This document shows, piece after piece, positions 32,304 through 41,714 of a DNA stretch of 46,764 nucleotides (position 1 is its first letter; each line of letters starts with the position of its first letter). A model generated the notes under the pieces. The model saw nothing but the letters and a program-made list of their open reading frames with translations. It did no database searches and had not been told where the DNA came from. The stretch comes from an uncultured Fusobacteriaceae bacterium. Lineage in GTDB: Bacteria; Fusobacteriota; Fusobacteriia; Fusobacteriales; Fusobacteriaceae. Location of the stretch: the NCBI GenBank assembly GCA_947038515.1, contig CAMQWJ010000006.1, forward strand, positions 1 to 46,764, read 5' to 3'. Position numbers and translations under genes: made by a program.

Positions 32304-34073
32304 ATGAATTTAAAGTTAAAAACAATTCGTGATATAATGAAAACTAATAATATTGATGCTTATTTTATAACGACTTCAGACTATCATCAAAGCGAGTACA
32401 TTGGAGACTTCTTTAAAGTTCGAGAATATATCTCAGGATTTAAAGGGTCTTTTGGAGATTTAATTATTACAGAAAATAAAGCTGTTATTTTCACAGATGG
32501 AAGGTATAAAATTCAAGTTCAAGAACAACTTTTAGATACTGGAATCGATTTTTTTATCAATAATGAAAAAGAGACTCCAAGTATGAAAGAATGGATCAAA
32601 GAAAATTTAAACTCTGGAGATATTCTTGGATTTAACGGAAAAATAACTTCTGCTAAACAAGGTAAAGAATTTAAAGATTATTTAGAAACTTTTAATATTG
32701 GAATAGATTCTTCTTTTGATAAAGTTGATGAGTTTTGGCAAAATAGACCTGCCTTATCTGGAGAAAAAGCATTTATTTTAAACGATATTTATACTGGTGA
32801 AACTTTAGAAAGTAAATTCTCTAGAGTTAGAGAAGAAATGGAAGCAAAAAATGTTGATAAACTTTTAATCTCAACTTTAGATGATATTGCTTGGTTCCTA
32901 AATTTAAGAGGACAAGACATTAAATATATGCCTGTAGTATTAGGATATTTAATTCTAGATAAAAAAGAGGGTCAATTCTATGTAGATTGCAACAAAATTT
33001 CTCCTGAAATTAAAGAAAAACTTTTAAAAAACAATATTGAATTAAGAGGATATAATGAGATTTATTCAGACTTAGATAAAATTTCTGAAAAAAATATTAA
33101 AGTATGGATGGACAGTAGCCGAACAAATTTTAATCTTCAAAAATTATTAAAAGAGAGTAATATCTTAAATGCTCCTCTTCCTACTGAACTTATGAAAGCT
33201 TTAAAAAATGAAATAGAGTTAGAAAATAGTCGTTGGGCACATATAAAAGATGGAGTTGCTGTCACAAAATTTCTTCATTGGGTCAAAACTCACGATAAAA
33301 ATGGTCTTCTAACAGAAATAAGTGGAAAAAATAAAATAGATTCCTTAAGAGGGGAACAGGATAACTTTATTGAGCCAAGCTTTAATACAATTTCGGGTTA
33401 TATGTCCAATGCTGCTATGCCCCACTATTCTGTAACCAATGAGAGTAGCCTTGAAATTGGAAACAAAGGTCTCTATTTAGTTGATTCTGGTGGTCAATAC
33501 TTAGAAGGAACAACTGATATTACAAGAACTATAGTTGTTGGAGAGTTAACAAAAGAGATGAAAAGAAACTTCACATTAGTTTTAAAAGGAATGTTGAATA
33601 TCTCTAATTTGAAATTTATAGAAGGGACAAGAGGATCAGATATCGATTTAATAGCACGTCAGTTTTTATTTCAATATGGTCTAAATTACAATCATGGAAC
33701 AGGTCATGGAATAGGTCATGTCTTAGGAGTTCACGAAGGTCCCCATAGAATAAATAATGTTTCAAATGTTAAATTTGAAAATGGAATGGTTGTAACTAAC
33801 GAACCTGGTCTATACTTAAAAGATAGTTACGGAATAAGAATAGAAAATGAACTTATCATTAGAAAATATATGGAAACAGAGTATGGGCTTTTCTATCAAT
33901 TTGAGACATTAACATATGTTCCTATTGATTTGGATGCGGTAGAAGTTGAAATGTTAACTCCAGTAGAAAAAGAATTTTTAAATTCTTACCATAAAGAAGT
34001 TTACACTAAACTTTCTCCATATCTTAATGAGCAAGAGCAACAATGGTTACTACACGAAACTAGAACAATCTAA
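32304..34073 (+). CDS. Xaa-Pro aminopeptidase (aminopeptidase P, M24B)
   Basis: This 589-aa cytosolic metallopeptidase removes an N-terminal residue next to proline. It has the three-domain layout of the long, eukaryote-like form: two creatinase-type N-terminal domains, then the pita-bread domain. Metal-site motifs include DSGGQYLEGTTDITRT near residues 394-409, the histidine-rich NHGTGHGIGHVLGVHEGPH near 464-482, TNEPGLY near 499-505, and RIENE. It follows glmS by 25 bases with GGGGG before the ATG and ends in a terminator, so it may share the glmS transcript. It fits peptide-based nutrition. Confidence 0.94.
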   Translation: MNLKLKTIRDIMKTNNIDAYFITTSDYHQSEYIGDFFKVREYISGFKGSFGDLIITENKAVIFTDGRYKIQVQEQLLDTGIDFFINNEKETPSMKEWIKENLNSGDILGFNGKITSAKQGKEFKDYLETFNIGIDSSFDKVDEFWQNRPALSGEKAFILNDIYTGETLESKFSRVREEMEAKNVDKLLISTLDDIAWFLNLRGQDIKYMPVVLGYLILDKKEGQFYVDCNKISPEIKEKLLKNNIELRGYNEIYSDLDKISEKNIKVWMDSSRTNFNLQKLLKESNILNAPLPTELMKALKNEIELENSRWAHIKDGVAVTKFLHWVKTHDKNGLLTEISGKNKIDSLRGEQDNFIEPSFNTISGYMSNAAMPHYSVTNESSLEIGNKGLYLVDSGGQYLEGTTDITRTIVVGELTKEMKRNFTLVLKGMLNISNLKFIEGTRGSDIDLIARQFLFQYGLNYNHGTGHGIGHVLGVHEGPHRINNVSNVKFENGMVVTNEPGLYLKDSYGIRIENELIIRKYMETEYGLFYQFETLTYVPIDLDAVEVEMLTPVEKEFLNSYHKEVYTKLSPYLNEQEQQWLLHETRTI

Positions 34074-34100
34074 AAAATATCAATATCCATAAAACTTAAT

Positions 34101-34146
34101 AAGAAGTTCCAATCTAGATTATACTAGACTGGAACCTCTTTTTTTT
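34101..34146. terminator. Terminator between pepP-like and cyclophilin genes
   Basis: A stem from 34101 to 34140 pairs AAGA-GTTCCA-TCTAG with its complement, with two single mismatches, and a T run follows to 34146. A tract of A on the other side lets it act for both converging genes. Confidence 0.85.
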
Positions 34147-34151
34147 GATAA

Positions 34152-34943
34152 TTATTCTTTACTTTTTGAGAATACATCTCCCAATTTTCCTATCATTCTT
34201 GGAATGAAACTCACTTTAACTTCACTTTCATCTTCTTCCTTTTGAGTTAGAATTCTTTCTAATTCATTTTTATATTCTTCTTCTTCTTCAGTAAATGAAG
34301 ATATTGCTTTTATAGGATATTCATTCAAATTAAAATTCTTTTCATTCAAAATAGTATTCCATTTCTCTATTTTTTCTTTATTTAAAGACAAGAAAAAGTC
34401 AACTTCACCAGAAAATCTAATTTCTTTTATTTTATCTCCAACTTCTATTTTTCTAACTTTCTCTAAATCATTTTCACTAATAATTTCACCAAAAATAGTA
34501 TAACCACCATTTAAATGTTCTGTAGGCACAGTTGTTACAAAAAATTGGGAACCACCAGTTCCTTTTCCTTTATTTGCCATAGCTAGCATACCAGATTGGA
34601 AGAAATCAAGCCATCCTACATTTTCATCAGCTATTACATAACCAGGATTCCCAAGTCCTGTTCCTGTAGGATCCCCTCCTTGAAACATAAAGTTTTCAAT
34701 CGCTCTATGAATAGTCATATTATCATAAAATCCTCTTTTAGCCAAATTTATAAAATTAGCTACTGTTTCAGGTGCTGCTTCAGGATACAGATAAAAATCT
34801 ATCTCTCCTTGTGATGTAATCATTCTAGCTTTTATATTATTATATTTTATATTTTCTCTAGTCATAAATGGTCTTTTTAATGTAGAACACCCCGCAACTA
34901 ACACAATTATAAAAAGTAATAAAATTTTAGTAAGTTTTTTCAT
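34152..34943 (-). CDS. Cyclophilin-type peptidyl-prolyl isomerase lipoprotein
   Basis: The 263-aa protein starts with a lipoprotein signal (KILLLFIIVLVAGC, with the lipidated Cys near residue 19). It continues as a cyclophilin domain: FYLYPEAAPETVANFINLAKRGFYDNMTIHRAIENFMFQGGDPTGTGLG, then SQFFVTT and GGYTIFGEI. It should help fold exported proteins at the membrane. The C-terminal 80 residues are Glu/Lys-rich and beyond the domain. The ATG at 34943 has GGAGG two to three bases further than the minimum; an upstream in-frame start would include the ribosome site. It lies downstream of potC on the same strand. Confidence 0.9.
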   Translation of the reverse strand: MKKLTKILLLFIIVLVAGCSTLKRPFMTRENIKYNNIKARMITSQGEIDFYLYPEAAPETVANFINLAKRGFYDNMTIHRAIENFMFQGGDPTGTGLGNPGYVIADENVGWLDFFQSGMLAMANKGKGTGGSQFFVTTVPTEHLNGGYTIFGEIISENDLEKVRKIEVGDKIKEIRFSGEVDFFLSLNKEKIEKWNTILNEKNFNLNEYPIKAISSFTEEEEEYKNELERILTQKEEDESEVKVSFIPRMIGKLGDVFSKSKE

Positions 34944-34987
34944 TTTTCCTCCGTTCATATATTTATTTTAATGTTTTGTTTATTTTA

Positions 34988-35037
34988 CTACAAAATAATA
35001 TATTAGTAAATATTTATTTAATAATATATTTTTGTAG
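34988..35037 (-). terminator. Long A/T-rich hairpin overlapping the end of potC
   Basis: CTACAAAA and ATATATTA (34988-35005, with a two-base bulge) pair with TAATATAT and TTTTGTAG (35022-35037). It covers the potC stop codon. No clean T run follows on the minus strand, so it may be a weak terminator or an mRNA end stabiliser. Confidence 0.35.
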
Positions 35038-35787
35038 TCCTTTTGTGGAAATAGTTAAAAGTATTGCAACTCCTATAAAAATAACAGAAATAGCATTGAT
35101 TGTTGGAGTAACTCCTAAACGTATCATAGAGTAAACTCTAAGGGGAAGAGTTGAAGCTCCTGGACCAGCAACAAAAAAAGTGGCAACAAAATCATCAAAT
35201 GATAAAGTAAATGCAATTAAAAATCCAGAAATAATAGCAGGGCTCAATATAGGGATAATAATTTTTTTTAAAGTTTCATATTCTGTAGCCCCTAAATCAT
35301 AACTCGCCTCTACTATTGAATAATCAATCTCTTTCAATCTAGAAAGTACAATTAAAAGAATAAAAGGGATATTAACTGTAGTATGCACAATAAAAATACT
35401 TAAAAGCCCTAATTCAAATTTAATAGTTACAAAAAAAATTAATAATGAAACTCCAAGAATAATATCTGGAATAACAAGGGGGAGGTACGATAATAATTGT
35501 AATGTTTTTTTAGATTTAAAGCTATACCATTGCAGTCCTATCCCTCCTAAAGTTCCTATAATTGTGGAAATTATCCCTGAGAAAATAGCAATAAAAATAC
35601 TATATTTAAAAGAAATCCATAAATTTCCAGAATGATCAAATAATTCTTTATACCACTTTAAAGAAAACCCTTCCCAAACTACTGACTTACTACTATTAAA
35701 CGAGTAAATAATAAGAACAATTAGTGGAAGATATAAAAATATCATTGAAAAAATAAAAAATATTAAAGATGTTTTTCTCTTATTCAT
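35014..35787 (-). CDS. potC: Spermidine/putrescine ABC transporter permease PotC
   Basis: PotC (257 aa) is one of the two inner-membrane permeases of the polyamine importer. Six membrane spans are predictable. The cytoplasmic loop that docks with PotA reads VEASYDLGATEYETLKKIIIPILSPAIISGF near residues 159-189. The region TLPLRVYSMIRLGVTPTINAISV is typical of PotC. Its start overlaps potB by 8 bases. No binding protein (PotD) follows; the next gene, 70 bp on, is a cyclophilin lipoprotein. Confidence 0.92.
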   Translation of the reverse strand: MNKRKTSLIFFIFSMIFLYLPLIVLIIYSFNSSKSVVWEGFSLKWYKELFDHSGNLWISFKYSIFIAIFSGIISTIIGTLGGIGLQWYSFKSKKTLQLLSYLPLVIPDIILGVSLLIFFVTIKFELGLLSIFIVHTTVNIPFILLIVLSRLKEIDYSIVEASYDLGATEYETLKKIIIPILSPAIISGFLIAFTLSFDDFVATFFVAGPGASTLPLRVYSMIRLGVTPTINAISVIFIGVAILLTISTKGLQKYIIK

Positions 35788-36649
35788 TAATTACTTCCTT
35801 TTCACTTTTATAAAATCTTAAAAATAACCATATTAATATTCCTGTGATTAGCATTAATGTTGAAGAAATGAAAGAGGCAAGAGGCCAATTCCTAGTCACT
35901 GTCAAGTGTTGTGCAATGACGTTTCCAAGCATTAAAGAACTGTTTCCTCCTACTAATTTAGGTATAGCATAAGAACCAAGCATTGGAATAAATGTAAATA
36001 AAAAAGCTGTAACTATACCTGTTTTTATATTGGGTAGAAAAAGTTTAAAAAAAGTCTCTCTATTTGTAGCCCCTAAATCTCTTCCAGCTTCAATTATAGA
36101 AAAGTCAAATTTTTCTATAACAGCATATAATGGTAAAATTGCAAAAGGTAGAGATGTATATATAGAAATTATAATAATAGCTCCATCATTGTATAAAAAT
36201 TGAACAGGTTCAAAACCAAATTTACTTAATAAAGAATTTAAAAATCCATTATTACCTAGAATTGCAATCCATGCATAAATTCTGACCAAAAAATTAGTCC
36301 AAAAAGGGATAATTATGAGAAATAAAAGTTCTTTTTTGTATTTAGAACGAGCAATAAAATAGGCAGTTGGAATACTAATTATTATAGTTATTACTGTTAT
36401 TACTGTGGAAAAATATAATGTTTTTAAAACAATACGAAAAAATGAAGGATCTCTTAAAATTTTTAATGATTCCAAGGAAAATTCTAGTTCAACCCCTCCA
36501 TATACTCCACTTTTTAAAAAAGAATATATAAATACAATTCCCATTGGGATAATAAAAAATATTCCTAACCATACAGTTAAAGGTAAAGTATATAGAATTC
36601 CCAAATTCATTTTTTTTGAGACTTTAGATTCTATCAAATTTTCTTTCAC
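35780..36649 (-). CDS. potB: Spermidine/putrescine ABC transporter permease PotB
   Basis: PotB (289 aa) is the partner permease. It has TLPLTVWLGIFFIIPMGIVFIYSF as the first span, the PotA-docking loop IEAGRDLGATNRETFFKLFLPNIKTGI near residues 182-208, and MLGSYAIPKLVGGNSSLMLGNVIAQ near 222-246. Its ATG overlaps the potA stop (ATGA type) and its end overlaps potC. These overlaps indicate coupled translation of the three subunits. Polyamine specificity is inferred from similarity to PotB. Confidence 0.92.
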   Translation of the reverse strand: MKENLIESKVSKKMNLGILYTLPLTVWLGIFFIIPMGIVFIYSFLKSGVYGGVELEFSLESLKILRDPSFFRIVLKTLYFSTVITVITIIISIPTAYFIARSKYKKELLFLIIIPFWTNFLVRIYAWIAILGNNGFLNSLLSKFGFEPVQFLYNDGAIIIISIYTSLPFAILPLYAVIEKFDFSIIEAGRDLGATNRETFFKLFLPNIKTGIVTAFLFTFIPMLGSYAIPKLVGGNSSLMLGNVIAQHLTVTRNWPLASFISSTLMLITGILIWLFLRFYKSEKEVINE

Positions 36650-37764
36650 TTACACACCTCTATTACAAAACCATCATCTGCTTCCCATGAAATATATGCT
36701 TCTTCATCCCATCGAATTGCTTCACTATCATTATCATCAAAGTACACAGCATGTTGCTTAAAAATTTTAAATAAAAGTTCTTTATTTCCATTAATCCAAA
36801 CAAAATATTTACTCTGAAATCCTGAATAAATAAGTTCTTCCACATACACTGGTAAAACATTTAACATCTTATTTTTTTTAGGTTTTTCTCTAGAAACTCT
36901 AATTTTTTCTGGTCTAATTGATACCTTTATCAAATCATTTAACTCTACTTTTTTATCAAATTCGACGAATAATTCACCAAGTTCTTCAGAGTAAATTTTT
37001 CCATATTCAGAATCTATAATCTCTGTAACTCTTCCCTGAAAAAAATTATTTTCTCCAATAAAATCTGCTACAAATGTATCAGCTGGTGACTCATAAACTT
37101 CTACTGGTGTCCCTATTTGTAATATTTCCCCATGATTCATTACTGCAATCCTATCTGAAATAGAAAGGGCTTCTTGCTGATCATGAGTAATAAAAATAAA
37201 AGTTATGCCTATCTCTTCATGTATAGAATCAAGTTCAATCAGTAAATTTTGACGTAATTTAGCATCTAAAGCTGATAACGGTTCATCTAAAAGTAGTACA
37301 CCAGGTCGATTAATTAATGCTCGGGCAATAGAAATTCTTTGTTGTTGGCCTCCAGAAAGTTGATGAGGTTTTTTATGAATATGTTCTGTAAGACCAACCA
37401 TTTGAATAAATTTTTTGACATCTCTATCTATCTCAAGTTTATTTTTTTTCTTTATTTTTAGTGGAAATGCTATGTTTTCATACACTGTCATATGAGGAAA
37501 AAGAGCATATTTTTGAAAAATTGTATTCACATTTCTTAAGTTAGGAGGCAAATTAGTAAGGTCTTGATCTCCAAGATAAATTACACCTGTATCTGGAGTT
37601 ATAAAACCAGCAATCATTCTTAAAAGTGTTGTTTTTCCACAACCAGAAGGACCTAAAATAGAAAAAAATTCGCCATCTTTAATCTTTAAATTTATATTTT
37701 TTAATATTTGAACACCATCAAAGTGTTTATTTACATTTTCTATTTTAATATCATTTTTAGTCAT
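36646..37764 (-). CDS. potA: Spermidine/putrescine ABC transporter ATP-binding protein PotA
   Basis: PotA (372 aa) energises uptake. Walker A GPSGCGKTT at residues 38-46, signature LSGGQQQR near 134-141, Walker B VLLLDEPLSALD near 154-165, and the switch ITHDQ near 188-192 are intact. A TOBE-type C-terminal domain follows. I start at the ATG at 37764, with a run of six G 7 bases upstream; a TTG 15 bases earlier would precede that site. It is the first of potABC, with a 172-bp divergent region shared with the Na/Pi transporter. Confidence 0.93.
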   Translation of the reverse strand: MTKNDIKIENVNKHFDGVQILKNINLKIKDGEFFSILGPSGCGKTTLLRMIAGFITPDTGVIYLGDQDLTNLPPNLRNVNTIFQKYALFPHMTVYENIAFPLKIKKKNKLEIDRDVKKFIQMVGLTEHIHKKPHQLSGGQQQRISIARALINRPGVLLLDEPLSALDAKLRQNLLIELDSIHEEIGITFIFITHDQQEALSISDRIAVMNHGEILQIGTPVEVYESPADTFVADFIGENNFFQGRVTEIIDSEYGKIYSEELGELFVEFDKKVELNDLIKVSIRPEKIRVSREKPKKNKMLNVLPVYVEELIYSGFQSKYFVWINGNKELLFKIFKQHAVYFDDNDSEAIRWDEEAYISWEADDGFVIEVCK

Positions 37765-37936
37765 TATATCCCCCCACAATAATATATCTTAATTTACAAT
37801 ATATCTAATCATATAATTTTATCATAATTTATAATAAAATACCTACTTTTTTTATTTTTTTTATTTAAGTATCCTTTTTTTTTATTTTATTGTATAATAA
37901 TAGAGTAAATTTAACAAAAAAATATGGAGGATATTT

Positions 37937-39583
37937 ATGTACTGGAATGTAGCATTTGAAGTAATTGGTGGATTAGGGCTTTTCCTATATGGAATGGGAC
38001 ATATGTCCAGTGGAATGCAAAAAATTGCTGGTGATCGATTAAAAAAAGTTTTATCCCTATTAACAAGTAATCGAATTGCAGCTATTTTAGTTGGTATTTT
38101 CGTTACTGGATTAGTTCAATCCTCTTCTGTTAGCACTGTTATGACAATTGGATTTGTAAATGCTTCTCTTTTAACTTTAAAACAAGCCTTAGGAGTCATC
38201 TTAGGAGCTAATATTGGTACAACTATAACTGGTTGGATACTAGTTTTAAAAATTGGAAAATATGGGCTTCCCATGGCAGGACTTGCAGCAATAGCATATA
38301 CTTTTTCAAATAATGAAAAAAGAAAAACAAAAGCTCTTACAATTATGGGCTTAGGACTTATATTTTTAGGATTAGAAATTATGAGTAACGGTTTAAAACC
38401 TTTACAAAATCTTCCAGAGTTCAAAAATTTATTTCAAGTTTTTAATGCAGCACCTGGAGGAATAATATCTTTTTCTGGTGTTTTGAAAGCAGCAGCTGTT
38501 GGAGCTTTCTTAACTGCAGTAGTACAATCTTCATCAGCAACGCTGGGAATAACAATAACCCTGGCAATACAAGGTTTAATCAACTATGAAACTGCAGTTG
38601 CTCTAGTATTAGGTGAAAATATCGGAACTACTCTCACAGCATTACTAGCTTCTTTAAATGCAAGTGCTAATGCCAAACGAGCAGCTTACGCTCATACTTT
38701 AATTAATATTTTCGGTGTTTGCTGGGTTGTGCCACTCTTTGGTTGGTACTTATTTTTCTTAAAAAAAATTATTGATCCAACAGTTTCAATAGCAGGTGCC
38801 ATCGCCACTGCTCACACTATTTTCAATGTTTTAAATGTTTTAATTTTTATCCCTTTTATTGGATATATGGCTGATTTTCTAAGAATTCTAGTCAAAGATG
38901 ATAAAGAAATCGTTACAGAAAAAATTACTCATTTAGACGACCTAATGGTAGACTTTCCCAGTGTGATAATATCCCAAACCATGGAAGAAATTTTAGATAT
39001 GGGAAAAGAAATTCAAAATTCTTTTGTTAAATTAAATGAAATCTATCTAAATCGTAGCCTTGTTGATAAAAATCTCCAAATAATTATGGATTCAGAAGAA
39101 AAGTTAGATCTATATCAAAAAGAAATCACTGATATTAACTTTATTATTTTACATAAAGGTCTTGATGCAACAAATGTTACTTTAACACGGGAAAATTTAA
39201 TAATTTGTGATGAATATGAAACCATTAGTGATTATTTACTAAGAATCTCTAAAATAACTAAAAAAATTATTAATAATGATATCTATTTAGATGAAATGAG
39301 AGAAAATACAATAATCAAACTTCATACTGAAATAAATGAAATTTTTGATTACGTTAACGAAGCATACCGAACAAAAAATAAAGATTTATTCGTTTTAGCG
39401 TTAAAAAAATGTAATAATATAAAAGGAACTTACAGTAAAGCTAGAAAAATACATTTAGATACTTTAACTGTTTCTGAATCTCAAACTATGCTAAGTACAG
39501 GTTATATGGACATGCTTAATAGTTACAGACGAATAAAAGAACACTTAGGTTCTATTATCGAAATATTTGTAAAATTTAATTAA
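37937..39583 (+). CDS. Na+/phosphate cotransporter family protein with PhoU-like tail
   Basis: The 548-aa protein has a membrane domain with the paired QSSS motifs of the Na/Pi cotransporter (NptA/YjbB) family: LVQSSSVSTVMTIGF near residues 60-74 and VVQSSSATLGITITLA near 195-210, plus GANIGTT and GENIGTT. Residues from about 330 on form a helical PhoU-like domain. It probably moves phosphate, though the direction (import versus efflux, as for E. coli YjbB) is open. A perfect TATAAT lies at 37893-37898 and GGAGG before the ATG. A metal ATPase follows after 22 bases. Confidence 0.9.
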   Translation: MYWNVAFEVIGGLGLFLYGMGHMSSGMQKIAGDRLKKVLSLLTSNRIAAILVGIFVTGLVQSSSVSTVMTIGFVNASLLTLKQALGVILGANIGTTITGWILVLKIGKYGLPMAGLAAIAYTFSNNEKRKTKALTIMGLGLIFLGLEIMSNGLKPLQNLPEFKNLFQVFNAAPGGIISFSGVLKAAAVGAFLTAVVQSSSATLGITITLAIQGLINYETAVALVLGENIGTTLTALLASLNASANAKRAAYAHTLINIFGVCWVVPLFGWYLFFLKKIIDPTVSIAGAIATAHTIFNVLNVLIFIPFIGYMADFLRILVKDDKEIVTEKITHLDDLMVDFPSVIISQTMEEILDMGKEIQNSFVKLNEIYLNRSLVDKNLQIIMDSEEKLDLYQKEITDINFIILHKGLDATNVTLTRENLIICDEYETISDYLLRISKITKKIINNDIYLDEMRENTIIKLHTEINEIFDYVNEAYRTKNKDLFVLALKKCNNIKGTYSKARKIHLDTLTVSESQTMLSTGYMDMLNSYRRIKEHLGSIIEIFVKFN

Positions 39584-39605
39584 ATTAAATAAGGAGAGCA
39601 GTATC

Positions 39606-41687
39606 ATGAAAAAATTCTTTTATATCAATAATCTTCACTGCTCACACTGTGCCCTTAAAATTGAGACCACATTAAAAAATCTTGACTTTATTGATGAAGT
39701 TATTGTTGATATTACAAATAAAAAATTATATGTCAACTGCAATAAAGAATATACTAATAATGAACTAATTCAAATATTAGAACCTCTTATAACCCCGATA
39801 GAAGAAGGTATTTTTCTTAGTGCCGAAAAAAATGATAAAAAAATTGAAAACAATTCAACCCTTGATAGGAATAAAACAAAAATCCTTATTGTTGGGATAG
39901 TTATACTAGTCATAACTTTTTTCTTAGAAAAAGGACTCTTAACTAATTTATTTTTGATATTCGCTTATATTTTGGTTGGGTACGACATCGTTTGGCTCTC
40001 TCTAAAAAATATTATCAAAGGTAAAGTTTTAGATGAAAATTTTCTTATGACTATCGCTACTTTTGGTGCTTTTGCTTTAGGAGATTTTTCTGAAGCTGTT
40101 GCAGTAATGGTATTTTATAAAACAGGAGAATATTTTCAAGAAATAGCTCTTAATCGTTCAAAAAAAGAGATTTCATCACTTGTTAATCTTAAAGTAATTA
40201 CTGCTAATTTAAAAAGTTTCGATGGAACAATTATTGAAGTAGAGCCTGAAAGTTTAAGAGTAAATGAGATTATTGTAATAAAAAATGGTGAAAAAGTTCC
40301 AACTGATGGTATTGTTATTTCTGGGGATACTATCATAGATAGTTCCGCACTTACAGGAGAATCACTCCCACTTAACATCTCAGTTGGAGACTCAATATTA
40401 AGTGGAAGTATCAATATTGGAAAAGTTATTGAAGTAAAAGTTACTAAAAAATATGTCGATTCTACAATTAATAAAATAATAGAAATGGTTGAAAATGCAG
40501 CTTTAAAAAAACCAAAAGCAGAAAAATTCATTACAAAATTTGCAGCAGTATATACTCCTATTGTTGTTGTTATAGCCCTTTTTATAGGTTTAATTCTACC
40601 AATTTTTATAGGTGATTTTACTATCTGGTTTGGAAGAGGATTAGTTTTTCTTGTTATTTCTTGTCCCTGTGCTCTAGTTCTATCAATACCACTTACTTTT
40701 TTTAGTACAATTGGATATTCTTCAAAGAAAGGAATTTTGATCAAAGGTGGTAACTATTTAGAAAAATTAAATTCTATAGATACAGTTATCTTTGATAAAA
40801 CTGGAACTTTAACATATGGGAAATTTTCCATAGATGAAATACAAAATATTAATATTGAAAAAGAAGAATTTTTGCAAATAATAAAAGCAGGAGAATTTTA
40901 TTCTAACCATCCCATAGCTAAAGCTATTTTATCAGAATTAAAAGTAACAATTCTAGAATCTGATATCTCTGATTATATTGAAATACCAGGTAAAGGAATC
41001 TCTACTAAATATTTAGGAAATCAAATTTTACTTGGAAATGAACAATTAATGAAAGAAAATAATATTGTTTTTTCTCCTAATGAAAGTTCCAAAATACCAT
41101 TATATATCTCAAAAAATAGTGTTTTCATAGGTACTATTCTACTTTCAGACAAGATAAAAGAGAATGCTAAACAAACCATTCTTGAATTAAAAAAACTAGG
41201 TATAACTTCTTATATGCTTACAGGAGATAAAGCAAATGTAGCAAATATAGTTGCTGAAACAATTGGAATAGAAAATAATAATGTTTTTTCTTCTCTACTT
41301 CCACAGCAAAAACTAGAAAAATTAGAACTAATAAAGATTAATTCCAAAGGGGTTATCTTTGTTGGAGATGGATTGAACGATGGTCCTGTACTGGCCACAG
41401 CTGACATCGGAGTGGCTATGGGTGGAATAGGCAGTGATTTAGCAATAGAAGCTGGTGATATTGTCATTGTTGATGATGATATTGAAAAAATAATACAAGC
41501 TATTACAATTGGAAAATTTAATAGAAAAGTTTTAATAGAAAATATAGTTTTTGCATTGGGAATAAAGATTTTAGTCATGATATTTGGAGTTCTTGGAATA
41601 GTAAACCTTTGGCTTGCAATATTTGCAGATGTGGGAGTCTCTTTACTTGCTGTTTTAAATGCTTCCAAAATTTTAAGAAAAAAATAA
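39606..41687 (+). CDS. Heavy-metal P-type ATPase (Zn/Cd/Pb type)
   Basis: This 693-aa P1B-type pump should export Zn2+, Cd2+ or Pb2+. It opens with a heavy-metal-associated domain (HCSHCALKIE, Cys12 and Cys15). The TGES loop near residue 250, the membrane SCPCALVLS near 352-360, the phosphorylation site DKTGTLT near 397, and VGDGLNDGPVL near 585 are present. The last membrane pair, LGIKILVMIFGVLGIVNLWLAIFADVGVSLLAVLNA, carries the Lys and Asp typical of ZntA/CadA, not copper pumps. It lies between the Na/Pi and aminotransferase genes with short gaps, a probable operon. No metal regulator gene is nearby. Confidence 0.92.
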   Translation: MKKFFYINNLHCSHCALKIETTLKNLDFIDEVIVDITNKKLYVNCNKEYTNNELIQILEPLITPIEEGIFLSAEKNDKKIENNSTLDRNKTKILIVGIVILVITFFLEKGLLTNLFLIFAYILVGYDIVWLSLKNIIKGKVLDENFLMTIATFGAFALGDFSEAVAVMVFYKTGEYFQEIALNRSKKEISSLVNLKVITANLKSFDGTIIEVEPESLRVNEIIVIKNGEKVPTDGIVISGDTIIDSSALTGESLPLNISVGDSILSGSINIGKVIEVKVTKKYVDSTINKIIEMVENAALKKPKAEKFITKFAAVYTPIVVVIALFIGLILPIFIGDFTIWFGRGLVFLVISCPCALVLSIPLTFFSTIGYSSKKGILIKGGNYLEKLNSIDTVIFDKTGTLTYGKFSIDEIQNINIEKEEFLQIIKAGEFYSNHPIAKAILSELKVTILESDISDYIEIPGKGISTKYLGNQILLGNEQLMKENNIVFSPNESSKIPLYISKNSVFIGTILLSDKIKENAKQTILELKKLGITSYMLTGDKANVANIVAETIGIENNNVFSSLLPQQKLEKLELIKINSKGVIFVGDGLNDGPVLATADIGVAMGGIGSDLAIEAGDIVIVDDDIEKIIQAITIGKFNRKVLIENIVFALGIKILVMIFGVLGIVNLWLAIFADVGVSLLAVLNASKILRKK

Positions 41688-41714
41688 AAAAATTGGAATT
41701 AAAAGGAGTTTAAA

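Noticed and set aside
40136-40744. 202-codon minus-strand ORF opposite the metal ATPase gene
   Set aside because: Despite its length it mirrors the ATPase reading frame and shows no family motif or ribosome site.
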